From Ampelocalamus luodianensis (lineage: Eukaryota > Streptophyta > Magnoliopsida > Poales > Poaceae), in NCBI GenBank assembly GCA_036346255.1, contig CM070619.1, positions 33,610,342-33,674,341 on the forward strand: 64,000 nucleotides of DNA, given 5' to 3'. The position numbers were made by a program, and so were the translations under genes. A model generated the notes under the pieces. It had not been told where the DNA came from. It did not search any database and was given only the letters and a program-made list of their open reading frames with translations. Each line of letters opens with the position of its first letter. Within the stretch, counting starts at the first letter, position 1. This document shows, one piece after another, positions 46,064 to 57,017 of this stretch.

Positions 46064-48047
46064 GAGGTCATAACATCACCAGCGGTCAAGACCATCCGAT
46101 CATGCTTGGACGATTAGATGTGGTCGAGTCGTTCGGACGGTCCGAACGTCACTCATGTTTTGGATCGTCTGATTGAGCTGGACGGTCAGATCAATTGGAG
46201 TTTGATCGCACCCGCGACCTTTCTCTCTGACCGGTGGGCCCACATCTTCGTCGTCTCCAAGCCGGCTTTTTCTTGCGTGAGGCCAGCGCTGCGTCCTCCA
46301 TTGACGTTCTAGAAGCTATATCTAAAACTTCCCGACTTTGTTGCCAAACTTATCCCCGATTCTTTCGCACCTGTTTTTGCCCTCAATCGGGATCGAAACA
46401 AACTCTATCTCTAAAATTGAACAAACCTGAGGATTTCCAAATTTGGGGATTCTTTATCCCGTGCTTTCCTGGCCCTATAAATAGGACCCACGTGATTGCA
46501 TTGTCGCCCACATCACGAAACCTAGCTCAATTCCACCTTGAGATCTTTAGCGCCGCCGCATTGTGAGCTTTTAGGGTTTTTTTGCCGCTGTCGGTTTTCT
46601 TTGAATTCCGGTGTCGTCGTCGTCGCCCTGTGGTCGTAGTCTGCGCTGTCGTGTTCAGCGTCTCCAGAGCTACCTCCAGCAACCACCCACACCTTCGGAA
46701 CCTCGTCGAAGCTCTTGTCTAGCAATACCCGAAGCTCTTCTCTGCTTGAACCTCGCCGCCGGCCACCACAGTTGACCTCAAGCACCCGTGAGTACCCCAT
46801 CGAGTTTGCAATAGCATGCTCTACCTCTCGATACCACTCTTCGCCGGTAGATCACTGCCGTTCGCCGGATCGTTGGTTCCCGAGCCTTGTCGTCAGCGTT
46901 GTGACATGGCAGTCCACGTTGGCATCCATCTCATCACCTTTGCTTGCCTGTTGCGTGCATGGCGTCCAGTCAACATCCACGTGCGCGCATGCGTGCCACC
47001 CAAGCCCAGATCCAATCTCTTGATAAACCGAGTCAACATACACTGAGCCACTAACATGTGGGTCCCACATGTCGAAATTTCCTCTGTTTTCTTTTAATTC
47101 CCGTAATTCTTTGTGTTGGCGTCATGCTTGTGCAATAATCTAATTTTTCTATTAAGAAATAATTCGAAAATTCCAGTAATTCAGTTTTTAGGGATTTTCT
47201 TTAGATTCAAACTTCCCAAGCCCATATCTTTTGCATCCGAACTCCGTTTGAACCCATTCAAATTTCTAAATTCATATAAATTGGAGATCTATTTATCTAA
47301 GATTTTTATTTAATTTTTTAGAGTTTGTTTTTCTCTGTTATTTATTTGTTTTGTTTATTTGATTTATTTGCGAGTAGACGTTGATACTTCGAGAAGCTTT
47401 GTTGAAGAAGGAGTGCCTCAAGATCAAGATCAGTATCTAGACCTTTTCCAAGGCAAGTCATACCTTTGATCATGTTGAATCCCAGTTTTCAAAACTATAA
47501 TAATTCAAATTATTGCATTTACTTTAATTATTTATTTAAATGCTTTTGGGTGTAGTTATCAATCCAATTTGTTATATCCACCTTGTTTATTGTTATGCTG
47601 TAATCTTTTGTCACCCTAGATTGGTTCATTACTAGTTGGTAATACTATAGCACCAACGTAGGTTGGTTAGTACGAGTAGATTGCTTAGCCATGCTACGAG
47701 TCATCATCTCATATGAGTTGTAATTATAAACTTGACTAAGTGATTATGGAACTATGTGATAAAACTTTGTATGTATTATGTGCTATTACTCGTTGATGGC
47801 ATATGTTGCACTTAACCAACAGGGTGGGAAAAGATTTCAACTGAGGCAAGTGGCTGTGTTTTGTTATGGTGGATCTGTGTTGGATGGGAATGATAATCTT
47901 CATGGCATAGTTAGAAATTAGAAGTGTTGCCTTGATCAATTAAGGATGCGTGTGGATTAATATTCATCTATGTTGCCACTGTGTGCACTAGCGTGATCTG
48001 AACTAGTGCGAGAATACAGAGGGTCCAGTGCATTTTGGGTCCCGACA
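46064..48047 (+). mobile_element. gypsy A 3' LTR, second part
   Basis: This continues the LTR after the copia insertion. It keeps the TATA box (46475-46485) that the 5' LTR has lost, and the 14-mer TTGCTTAGCCATGC (47681-47694). At about 47946 it jumps to the terminal 100 bases, so a middle section present in the 5' LTR (16608-16723 plus most of 20322-21150) is deleted. It ends GGGTCCCGACA. Confidence 0.85.
46475..46485 (+). promoter_or_regulatory. TATA box in gypsy A 3' LTR
   Basis: CTATAAATAGG lies after GCTTTCCTGGCC and before CACGTG. The equivalent position in the 5' LTR (about 15142) is deleted. Confidence 0.65.
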
Positions 48048-48055
48048 TAGTATTA

Positions 48056-48172
48056 TTTTGTCATATCATGGGTGGTAGAGTGACCAAAATGATCGAATTG
48101 AAAATAACGTGCATAGGGATAAATTTTAAAATCAAATTTTAAAAGGATTAATTAATAAAAAAATTCCATACA
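48056..48172 (-). repeat. right arm of the split inverted-repeat element
   Basis: The reverse complement aligns with 14005-14127, sharing TTATTAATTAAT, CTATGCACGTTATTT and TTTTGGTCA blocks at about three-quarters identity. Together with the left arm it marks the pre-insertion site of gypsy A. Confidence 0.6.
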
Positions 48173-51100
48173 TACACCTCAAGTGACTGTACCCACTAGC
48201 ACACATCTAGGGTTGTGGATGATGGGGAAAAAAATACACGACCTCGTAGAGCGTGTGTGATACCTATGATTTTCCAAGTGTCAATATGCTAACGCAAGGA
48301 TTTCAGTTGCATACAAATAATACTGGAAGACATTACTCATGTTGCTGCGCCACTGATATTCGATTGGTACGGAAATTTCTTGTTTTCTGAAATCCACAGA
48401 GCGGATTGTGTTTTTTTTTAGCATGATTGCGATTACGTAGTGCATATGTATTTTTTTTTGGCATGACTGCGATTAGGTAGTGCATATGTTGGGCTCAAGC
48501 AGGTTACACTATATATAGCAGTGAAAGAAAACATGAGTCTGTTTTAAAATATCGTGCGCATGCATGCAGGAGAACATGCTTGTTTAGGCAGACAGCATGT
48601 ACGTGTAAGCATACGTTGCTACACATGTAGGTTTCATAAAAGGAAAAGCATATACGTATTATAGTGGTACCATTTCTATTGTTGAACTGGGATATACTAA
48701 AAGAAACAATGTGATATACGCTATATGAACACTACGTGTTATTCCGAGCAAAACAGTGTATATAGCTAACCAAAGCTCCTAGTAGCAGAAAATATATTGA
48801 GAATCTGAGTTAGTGTATGATTAGGCTGTTTGATGAAAAGATGTGCAGTGCATCGCTACGACAATGGGTTAGGCCACAGTGTATGATTAGGCTGTCTGAT
48901 GAAAAGATGTGCAGTCCATCGCTACGACAACGGGTTAGGCCACAGTAGTTACGACCTGCAAAGAAAGGAAAAATACAGAAAGTTAGCAAGGATTAGTGGT
49001 TAATACAGCAAGGGCACTTTTTTTTGTTTTTGGTTTTAGCAGATGGTTAAAACTTTTATCTTTTGGGATTTCAGTGACTAATCAGGGAATTGTGAACAAA
49101 ACTGTTTTACTTGTTTCTGAGCTATACAATGTATAGTATTTGAATCCACCTGTGACATGAAGTAGCTGCTATAAATGTATTGTTAATTAGAATTGCTCTG
49201 CACAGTTTTTTTAATGCTGATTTACAAACAGGTGCCTTTGCCCTTTTTTAAAGGAAAATAATGATGTTCTAAACAAAGACATCCTCGTAAAGGTTGGATT
49301 TTTGGTCTGAAAAGAACACATAACAGAGAGCTGACATGCACTGTCCGACATTTGCCTAAAGATATTGCTAACTATAGATCTCTGTACTTAGTACAGGGCA
49401 TTGTCTGACAATTAATGTCGAACAGCATGAAAATGCATAAAGAGAATATGTAAACCAAGAGAGAAAAATTAAACGCTTAACGAAATCAGCAGTTACCGTT
49501 TTTTTGGGTCGGGGAAATATATATATAAGATGGTAATTTGTGTCAGAACATTTAATCCCCACGTATTAAACCAAAAATAGTAAATCGAAGGTAAACAGCA
49601 ATAACAGGGACTTTATTTTTTAGATAGAATGAATGGCTCTAAATATTTGGTTGATTGTATGCGTACAAAAGGAAAATGTCCACAAGAAGAAAGTAGCATA
49701 GGAATTCCCGGCAATAACAGGGACTCTATTTTGTATTTGTACAATCTGAATAACCATGAAGTTCCAAGAATTTTTTTTTGTGAACAAGCCGATGTGAGCT
49801 AAACAGGCATCTCGACATTTTTGTAAATTATGATAGCGAATATACTGTGCAGGTGTAGCGAAAATATCAGACAGTCCATGCTGTCTCTAACACGTATCTA
49901 TTCTCAAACTATATGAATATGTCAACTAATTGTCTGAATCTATAGTACTTTGAAGGTACAGACGTTTTTCCTGGAAAAAGCTACGGCACGCGGCCAATTT
50001 CTAGACCGTTTGTTTGCATCGTAAGAAAGGCGATACGCTGCCATTTGCACCTATCTAACTGGGGAGTGCAGCATGGAAGAACAGAATATGACATGAACTG
50101 AACTGACCTAAGGCTTGCTAAAGTGATCGCCGCCATCCCTGAGCAATTTGCTAGTTGCTTTGAGGGAGGTATAGAGGTGCTGCGCCTGGCATCATTAAAA
50201 AAAACGGGATTGCTAATTTTCAGTCACCTGAAAATTTCTTTTGTTTCAGTCGATTTTTCAGCCTTTGGATGTTCTTTGAGATCTGTGCGTTGTGGTCTTG
50301 GTTATTGGGCTCAAATAGATGTTTGATTGCGGTTTTCTTTTCAGTATCGGATCCACATGAAATGAACCCATTAACAAGAACATCTACGCATCACTCTGCC
50401 CCTCACTTTCCCCAACCATGTTCCCACACTTCCCACAGCAGACCACCACTCTCAATCCCCATCCCTTTCTCACTTCTCTAGAAGCTGACGCCTCCTGTCC
50501 AAATTCGTGGGCTCCTCCATCCTCCACCACCTCTCATGCTCACCCTCGAGCCGGTGCCGCTCAGATCAGGCCGGATCTAAGCTCGGGGACGACCGGCGAT
50601 GCGGTGGTGGTTGAGGAAGGTGGGAGGTAGGGCATCTCAACGTACCAGCAGTGCTCGATGATAACTACTGGCGTTGCGGCGGCGCTCAGCGACGGCAGGA
50701 GGTGCAGCAGATCAGCCAGCGGTGCATGGTGATGGTGATGGCCGTTGATGATGCCTACTGATTGCTATGTTTGGGTTTGCTTGTAGATAGTATCATCGTT
50801 AGTGGTTTTCTACTTGTTGTACACATATCTATGAATTTTTTTGTTGCCTTCAGATTTGTGGATGCACTTGATTTTTTCCATGTTTTGATCTAGTTTTTTT
50901 TCGATGATTTTGTTGGCTTAAGATTTGTTATTTTTTATTTTTTTAGGATATTAGACTTGTTCCTTCAAATTTGTTGCACATTTTTAAGGTTTGCGAAATT
51001 TACTCTGGAAAAATATAGAAATGCTTAGCTCATTTTTGAGGGGATTTGTTTCTGCCTCAAGCAAATCTTCCTTTCTGTACATAAGGCTTTGGAGGCCATT

Positions 51101-52283
51101 AGGGCATGAGAATAAGATCCCTGCTTTCAGCAAATCTTCCTTTCTGTACATATGAATGCCATCGTAGCCTATCGGAGTGCTGCTCTGGTACATTCTAGCT
51201 GTATAATTTGGATATGATTAAACCTTTCTATGGGCTCAGTATGCCATGTTTCTAAATGAGTATCTTGCGTACTGGACTAGTGTGATCTCGATTAGTTGCT
51301 GAAATTAATTGTGTTTACTCTTGTCTAATTATTACTCTAGATATTTCGGAGTTCAAAAATTTGCTTGAGGCTGGTACATGTTTCAGAGTTTTGAACATTA
51401 TAGCCATTATCCACATCTCATGTAGACATGCAAAATCATGTTTATTATGCACTCAAGAATGTTTCAAGAATGGGGAAAATTTTGCATGTCATTGCAAATT
51501 GTACAAATCCTGATATGCCACTGCAAATTGTATAAATCCTGGACATGCCATCCCTTGTGTCACTAACATGAGGGAAAAGTGAGCTAAGCAGCATGCGGAA
51601 CTTTCTGCATGTCACTCTTACAAGCTGTTGATATCCTGATCATAGACGAGGGAAAAAGGAGCTTTGGTTTGCTTTTTCTGATTTTGTGTTTATTTTGCTT
51701 TATTTGTTCATGTAGGCACACGGCATATTCTCCGGGCAAATGTGACCCGCAGTATCACACTCACATATATTTCTCAGTGATATGCAGCTGGATATAATGC
51801 TATTCCAAGGGTGCTTTTTTGTAGTAGTAGTAGAATGTGTCGTTAATAGTTGCAATATATGTAATAAATTGTCTCCTGTTTTTGGATCTTGAAGAATGCT
51901 TTGTAAATTTGGATGTATTCAATTGGTATACGCTGTTATTTGTTCTATTAGGTGTTGTTTGTAACTGTTTGCATCTCAATAGTATTGTGTATTGTTTTGT
52001 ACTAGTCCCTGAGTATGATCCCCTATTTTTAAATTTGTTGTACATAAGTGTTGTTGTTTTTTTCCTTAATTTTTTATTGACCTCTAGCTGTTACTGTACT
52101 CAGCCTAATTATTTACTGCCTTTTTTCTTGGTTTGTGTTTTGTAGGTGTATGTATGAAACCTTGCGCAGCGCCCATGTTAATCTCTTGGTTTATATCATG
52201 CACATATATATTAGCTCGCATTTCTTTGCTATGTTTGCTTTGATTTATGAACAAAACCATTGCTTTTTTTTAGGAATCCGCTG
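48173..52283. other. AT-rich intergenic region without a supportable gene
   Basis: I see no exon with convincing borders in these 4.1 kb. Contents: a 40-bp tandem duplication with T-runs (about 48411-48489), a 66-bp tandem duplication (48813-48944), a moderately GC-rich patch at 50340-50760 that resembles a leader or promoter-proximal region but has no good ORF, a repeated CAAATCTTCCTTTCTGTACAT block at about 51062 and 51130, and a repeated GCAAATTGTA(C/T)AAATCCTG block at about 51494 and 51525. It could be host intergenic DNA or old unrecognised elements. Confidence 0.4.
48813..48944 (+). repeat. 66-bp tandem duplication
   Basis: Two adjacent copies start GTGTATGATTAGGCTGT (48813 and 48879) and end GGTTAGGCCACA. 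They differ at only three positions (T/C, G/C and T/C), so the duplication is young. Confidence 0.85.
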
Positions 52284-52625
52284 TGTTAGTCGCTGGATTC
52301 TTGCTCTTAGTGATAGCAAGATCCTTACTCTCATCGAGAGGATGACACTTGGAGATGGGGCAAATTTTCTAGGTTTATTTCTCACACGATGCCATGCCAA
52401 CTTTGAGGGTTGGGGATACAAATTTATAGGTCATCAACCAGCCAAGCATATGCTAAGATGCTAGTCTAAGATCTTTGTCTAGATGCTAGTCAAGATGTCC
52501 TAGATGCTAGTCAAGATCTTTGTCCTAAGATGCTTGTCCTAAGATGCTGTCCTAAAGAGATGCTAACACCACCAAGGATCTTTGTCCTTGAAGGGCGAAA
52601 AAGCCAACACGAGACTTATCCATCA
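52284..52625 (-). mobile_element. copia element 3' LTR (about 340 bp), minus strand
   Basis: On the minus strand the likely start is TGATGG at 52625, just after a GAGGGAGAG polypurine stretch; an alternative start is TGTTGGC at 52609. The likely end is GCGACTAACA at 52284. Inside are tandem repeats based on AGATGCTAGTC (about 52450-52560) and a TATA box CTATAAATT at 52421-52429. Because the other end of the element is lost, no target duplication can confirm the borders. Confidence 0.55.
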
Positions 52626-52637
52626 CTCTCCCTCTAA

Positions 52638-54464
52638 GTCTTGTGTGTCTCCTTGTGAGGAATCTGAGCCATCCCGATCCTGGCGCGAAGCTCCTGGAAC
52701 TTGATCCGCCCAAGAGACTTGGTCAGGAAGTCGGCGAGCTGGTCTTGGGTGTTGATGTAGTTGGCCTGACACTCCCTCCATCCAGGCAGCTTCTGATGAA
52801 GTGATACCTCACCCGGATGTGCTTGCTGCGCTCATGGAAGACAGGGTTCTTCGCCAAGTCCAAGGCGGACTTGCTGTCCACCCTGAGCTCCACTGCCTCC
52901 GCGTCTCTGCTAAGGAGATCGCCAAGCAGCCGTGCCAGCCACAGAGCCTGAGTAGAAGCGGTAGTGGCTGCAATGTACTCTGCTTCGCAGCTAGACAAGG
53001 CCACTACCTGCTGCTTGACCGACTGCCAGCTGATCGGACATTTGCCGAGGAAGTACAGCGTCCCGCTGGTGCTCTTGCTCGTGTCGATGTCACCGGCGTG
53101 GTCACTATCGCTGTACCTGATGAAGTGCGCCGCACCGGGGTACCTTGGGTAGTGCAAGCCGTAGTCGGAGGTGCCCGCGACGTAGCGGAGGATCCTTTTC
53201 ACAGCCTGCTGGTGTTCCGTCGTCGGTCGCTGCATGAACCGGCTGACGTAGCCGACGGCGAACGCCAAGTCCGGTCGCGTGTGGACAAGGTAGCGAAGGC
53301 TGCCCACAATGCGCCGGTACTGCGTCGCGTCCACCTCCTCCGCCGTACTCTCACGACTCAGCTTCAGCCTCTCCTCCATAGGAGTGTGGGCTGGGTTGCA
53401 GTCGGTGAGGCCGCCCAGCTCCACGATGCGCTTGGCGTAGGCAGTCTGGCGAAGAGAGATGCCGGAGCTGTCCTGGTGGACCTCGATCCCGAGGTAGAAG
53501 GAGAGGGGCCCGAGGTCGCTCATCTGGAAGGTGGCCTTCATCTCCGCCTTGAATGCCTCGATCTCCTCCTCCTTGGTACCGGTGATCACAAGGTCGTCGA
53601 CGTAGACGCCTATCAGCAGGGCATTGCCTCCCTTGCCCCGCCGGTAGACCGCGGCCTCGTGAGCGCTCTGCTGGAATCCCATTTGCTTGAGGGTGGAGTC
53701 CAGCTTGGCGTTCCAAGCTCGCGGTGCCTGCCGCAAGCCGTAGAGGGCCTTGCGCAGGCGGAGGACCTTTCTCTCCTTGCCGGGGATGATGAATCCCGGC
53801 GGCTGGCGGACGTAGACCTCCTCCTTCAAGTCGCCGTTGAGGAAAGCAGACTTGACGTCCATGTGATGGACGCACCAGCCCTCCTGGGCTGCGAGGGCGA
53901 GGAGGAGACGCACGGACTCCATCCGTGCAACAGGCGCGAAGGCATCGTCGAAGTCGACTCCCTCCTGCTGGACGAAGCCACGTGCCACGAGACGCGCCTT
54001 GTGCTTGATCACCTCTCCAGCCTCATCTTTCTTGAGCTTGAAGACCCACTTGAGAGAGATGGCATGGTGGCCGGCTGGAAGATCGGCCAGCTCCCACGTC
54101 TTGTTTCGCTCGACAGCGTCCATCTCCTCCTGCATCGCGGCACGCCATGCCGCGTCTCTCTCCGCCTCGGTGAAGGAACGAGGCTCGCCGTCGTCCTGTG
54201 CGAGGTGCAGCTCTGCCTCGAAGTCGCGCTGCGCCAGTTCAGGGACCGGCTGCTCGCCGAGGAGGTCGTCCACGGTACGGTAGCGCAGAGGCTCGCCGCC
54301 GTGGTAGGCGTCGATGCGATCCTCGTCGTTGGACAGCGGAGTGGCGAACTCCACCGTGCGCTGCTCGTCGTGGGCCGAAGCTGCCGGTGCCGAGCCTGAA
54401 GGAGTAGGCGCCGGTGTAGAAGAGCGAGGCGTGGCCGGCGGTGCTGGCGGTGGACTCGCCGGAG
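52638..54464 (-). CDS. pol: copia pol, 3' portion: reverse transcriptase and RNase H (5' end truncated)
   Basis: A GC-rich frame stays open from the LARD2 junction at 54464 down to about 52780. It begins in the proline/alanine-rich linker after integrase. RT_2 follows: WAAM-like WRAAMQEEMDAVERNKTWEL, LKWVFKLK, HKARLVARGF, MDVKSAFLNGDL, ALYGLRQAPRAW, and the catalytic YVDD at about 53600. RNase H follows: DSDHAGD, SWQSVKQQ, SSCEAEYIAAT, KHIRVRYHFIR. A one-base frameshift near 52776 is followed in the other frame by NYINTQDQLADFLTKSLG and a stop at about 52636. Apart from that shift the preserved part is intact. The clade is not certain. Gag, protease and integrase are absent because another element abuts the ORF. 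Confidence 0.85.
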
Positions 54465-57017
54465 TGTAATATCCCGTTTGTCGTTAGTGGATGTAATAAA
54501 AAAAATTAGAGAGGGAAGTAAGATAATTAAAAGAGAAAAAAATCAGAAATTGAGAGAGAAATGGGCCACGCAACCCATAGTCAAGTGGAGGAAAAAGCAG
54601 CTTAGTGGCCCATGGCCCATGAGGAAACATTCCCCTCCCACTTGCAACCGGCCGCCCCCTCTCCCCTCTCCCCACCTCCCCACCTCTCCACCTCCCTTCC
54701 ACCCTCCCTTGCGCCCTCCCATCTCCCCATCACCTCCATTGCTGCTGTCCAAGGTGGAGTAGGAGCTCCCTTGCAGCCGCCAAGGAGGAAGAAGAAGGAG
54801 AAAAGAGAAAGAAGGGGAAGAAGAGAAGGGAAGAAGAGGGAGAAGAAGGGATCCATAGCGGAATCGTGGTGGTCTTCGTCCCGCTGTGTGCTCTCTTCGT
54901 TTGGCAAGGGTAACCCATGGTTCTTTGTTTTAGGTCGTTTTCTAGTTGTGTAATTTTCGGATGCCAGTTCGTCGCTATTCTGCAGCAGGGAAGTTTGTCG
55001 GTTTTGATTAAGTTAGAGGCAGATTTGGGTCTGGGTGTCTCCTAGAAAGTTGTAGCTATCGTAGTTACCTTTCATTGCCGACAAGAATCAAGTCATTTGG
55101 ACTTCGGTAGCCAAAGTTATGAATTTATTAGTACTTCTGTGTTTCTGGAGAGAAGCAGATTTGCTAGTGTTAGTTAACCTGATAGAAGCGCGTATTTAGA
55201 GGGGTTTCCAGAGGGTCTCACCATAACGAAAAATTAGTCTAATCCTCTTAGCTTTCAGGAAAACTAAAGATCACTGAATTTGGACGATCGTAGAGAAAGT
55301 TATGATAGTTTCTTTGTCGCTGTCCAGAAACCCGACGTGAAATGTTTGCTCTGATTAAATAGATTGGTAGGTCTGGTAGATGGCCGAATCAGAGGGTCTC
55401 CCCAACTAAGTTTATTTAGACATTTCAATTACCTTTTCAGATTGTCCAAGATCATCCTATTTGGACTCCTGAGAAGAAAGTTATGAATTTTTGAAATCTG
55501 CTGTCCACAGTGACCGATCGCTAGAAATCAGAAAAAAAACTAGACGTGATAAGAAGATTAGCGATTTCGATTGTAATGTGATGTATGATTTTGGTCCAGT
55601 ATGCTAGTCTTAGTTTGGGGTTATCTTCTTGTCCAGGTGGCAGCGAGATCCCAAGGGCAGCACCCACCGTGTCCGCCGTTTTCGCACGGTTGAGGCAAGT
55701 ATTCGGGTTATAGCGTATTTTGGTTGTATGATATGATTGTGGTGATTGCTTGTTGTAGCCTTGCACGAATGTTAGCGTAATGATATTTCCTTTTATCTTG
55801 ATGAATGCAAGCTATGGTTAAAGTTTCCCTTGAGCGTTGCTAAATCATACATGTTGTTATGTACATGTTAAATTCGTGTATATGAAAGACGTGGGCATGG
55901 AGCAATTGCATGTTCCAATCGTGTTGGAGACTTGGTCATACATGCATGTTTTGATATATGATAGCGAAGTAAGGTTGTTGGCATGATGTTTATATTGAGA
56001 GTGGTAAATGCTCCAAGTATGATTATGATTTATTTATGTCCGTTGTTATTGTACTTGGTATATTGATGATGAATAGATGTTGTGCATGTGCATATTGAGA
56101 TCATCTTTGAAGCTTGGTCACGTGGTGACCAAGCATGCATTCGTTGAGTTCCGTCATGTATTGGCGGGCTTGAGGTCCCCACATTGGTGCAATGTGGGCT
56201 ATGAGCAAAGAGGTCCCCATCATTGGATGATGGGCAAAGGTCCCTATACATGTGGTGTATAGGCTTTTGGTCCCACTGTGCGAGAGGCACGAGCAAGGGT
56301 ACAGCGACGGTTGTATACCCGCATTACGGTAAAATGCGAAAGAGATAAAGTTAAAAGGTGCACTTTGCATTGGTTGCATTCACATGAGCATGAAGGCTTT
56401 ACTCGGTGCATTGTTTATCTTGGATTCTGATGCTATGAATGTTAACTTGCTTAGCCTTGTTGGTACTTGCTTTGAGTCTTTGGGCTCACTCTTGCTTTGA
56501 TGTGTTTTAGGTACAATGGCAAGACTGGCATGCATGGGAGGAGTAGATGAATTGGAAAGCACGCACTACCTCACAACATTAAAGCAATTGTCATTTAGCT
56601 TCATATAAGAATAAATAGATCACGAGAAATACCCATGGTGGTTTTATGATTACGATTATGGTTATGAGAATAGTGTTAATTTGATTACATTCATATGATT
56701 ATCTCTTATGCATGAGTGAATTGGATTATGAAATTATTGTTAAATGTTATGTTTACATTAGAAGCTATGGATAGTTTGAGTTTGGGTTAAGCGTAATAAT
56801 GAGAATAGAAAGTTTTGGTTATGTTTATGATATTATTCTACACGCTTGAATGAACTCGATTATGATTATATTGATAAATGCCTTGATCAATTGTTGGAAC
56901 CTCGGTATAGGCGACTATACAAAGGAGGTTTTGTCGAGATTTTGTAATTGGTCTTAGTTTAGCTTAGTTTAATTTAATTTTAGTAGCATTCGGGCTCAAT
57001 GTTGGTGAGGTGTTCTG
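54465..57017 (+). mobile_element. LARD2 5' LTR
   Basis: This starts TGTAATATCCCGTTTGTCG and ends in a degraded GGTGTTCTG. From CCCCTCCCACTTGCAACCGG (about 54638) onward it matches the 3' LTR from 61037. It has a pyrimidine-rich tract (about 54636-54735) followed by a purine-rich tract (about 54780-54850), AAAGTTATGA boxes at about 55113, 55296 and 55477, the putative micro-exon 55637-55694, and the stem-loop array 56112-56340. Confidence 0.85.
56112..56340 (+). other. stem-loop array in LARD2 5' LTR
   Basis: Arms in order: GCTTGGTCAC/GTGACCAAGC (56112-56134), CCGTCA/TGGCGG, CCCACATTG/CAATGTGGG (56178-56198), CCCATCAT/ATGATGGG (56216-56234), CCTATACA/TGTATAGG (56243-56263), an imperfect CTGTGC/GGCACGAG, TACAGC/GGTTGTA, and GCATTAC/GTAAAATGC. 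The 3' LTR copy is at 62512-62750. Units begin GGTCCC, as in LARD3. Confidence 0.85.

Larger units (their letters stand above)
14260..48047 (+). mobile_element. gypsy A: Ty3/gypsy chromovirus-like element hosting a 33.8-kb nest
   Basis: The outer element of the nest runs from TGTAACATCCCAA (14260) to GGGTCCCGACA (48047). It is flanked by TAGTG (14255-14259) and TAGTA (48048-48052), a target duplication with one G/A change. In order it has: 5' LTR, PBS (TGGTATCAGAGC at 21271), an extra ORF, gag, protease, RT, integrase with a chromodomain-like tail, polypurine tract and 3' LTR. Five separate insertions and one deletion break it. Long LTRs with TGTAACATCCC, and the pol order ending in a chromodomain-like region, point to the Tekay/Del clade. 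All coding parts carry stops or frameshifts, so it is non-functional. Confidence 0.85.

Noticed and set aside
51837..52464. two 100-codon plus-strand frames (51837-52145, 52135-52464)
   Set aside because: Phe/Leu/Cys-rich translations of T-rich DNA; the second runs into the copia LTR; no support for a gene.
52801..54399. 532-codon plus-strand open frame
   Set aside because: It is the antisense shadow of the GC-rich copia pol frame, which has all expected RT and RNase H motifs on the minus strand.
54612..54953. frames of about 110 codons in LARD2 LTR (also 60982-61356)
   Set aside because: They translate the pyrimidine and purine tracts into Pro/Ser and Lys/Glu/Arg runs; compositional only.
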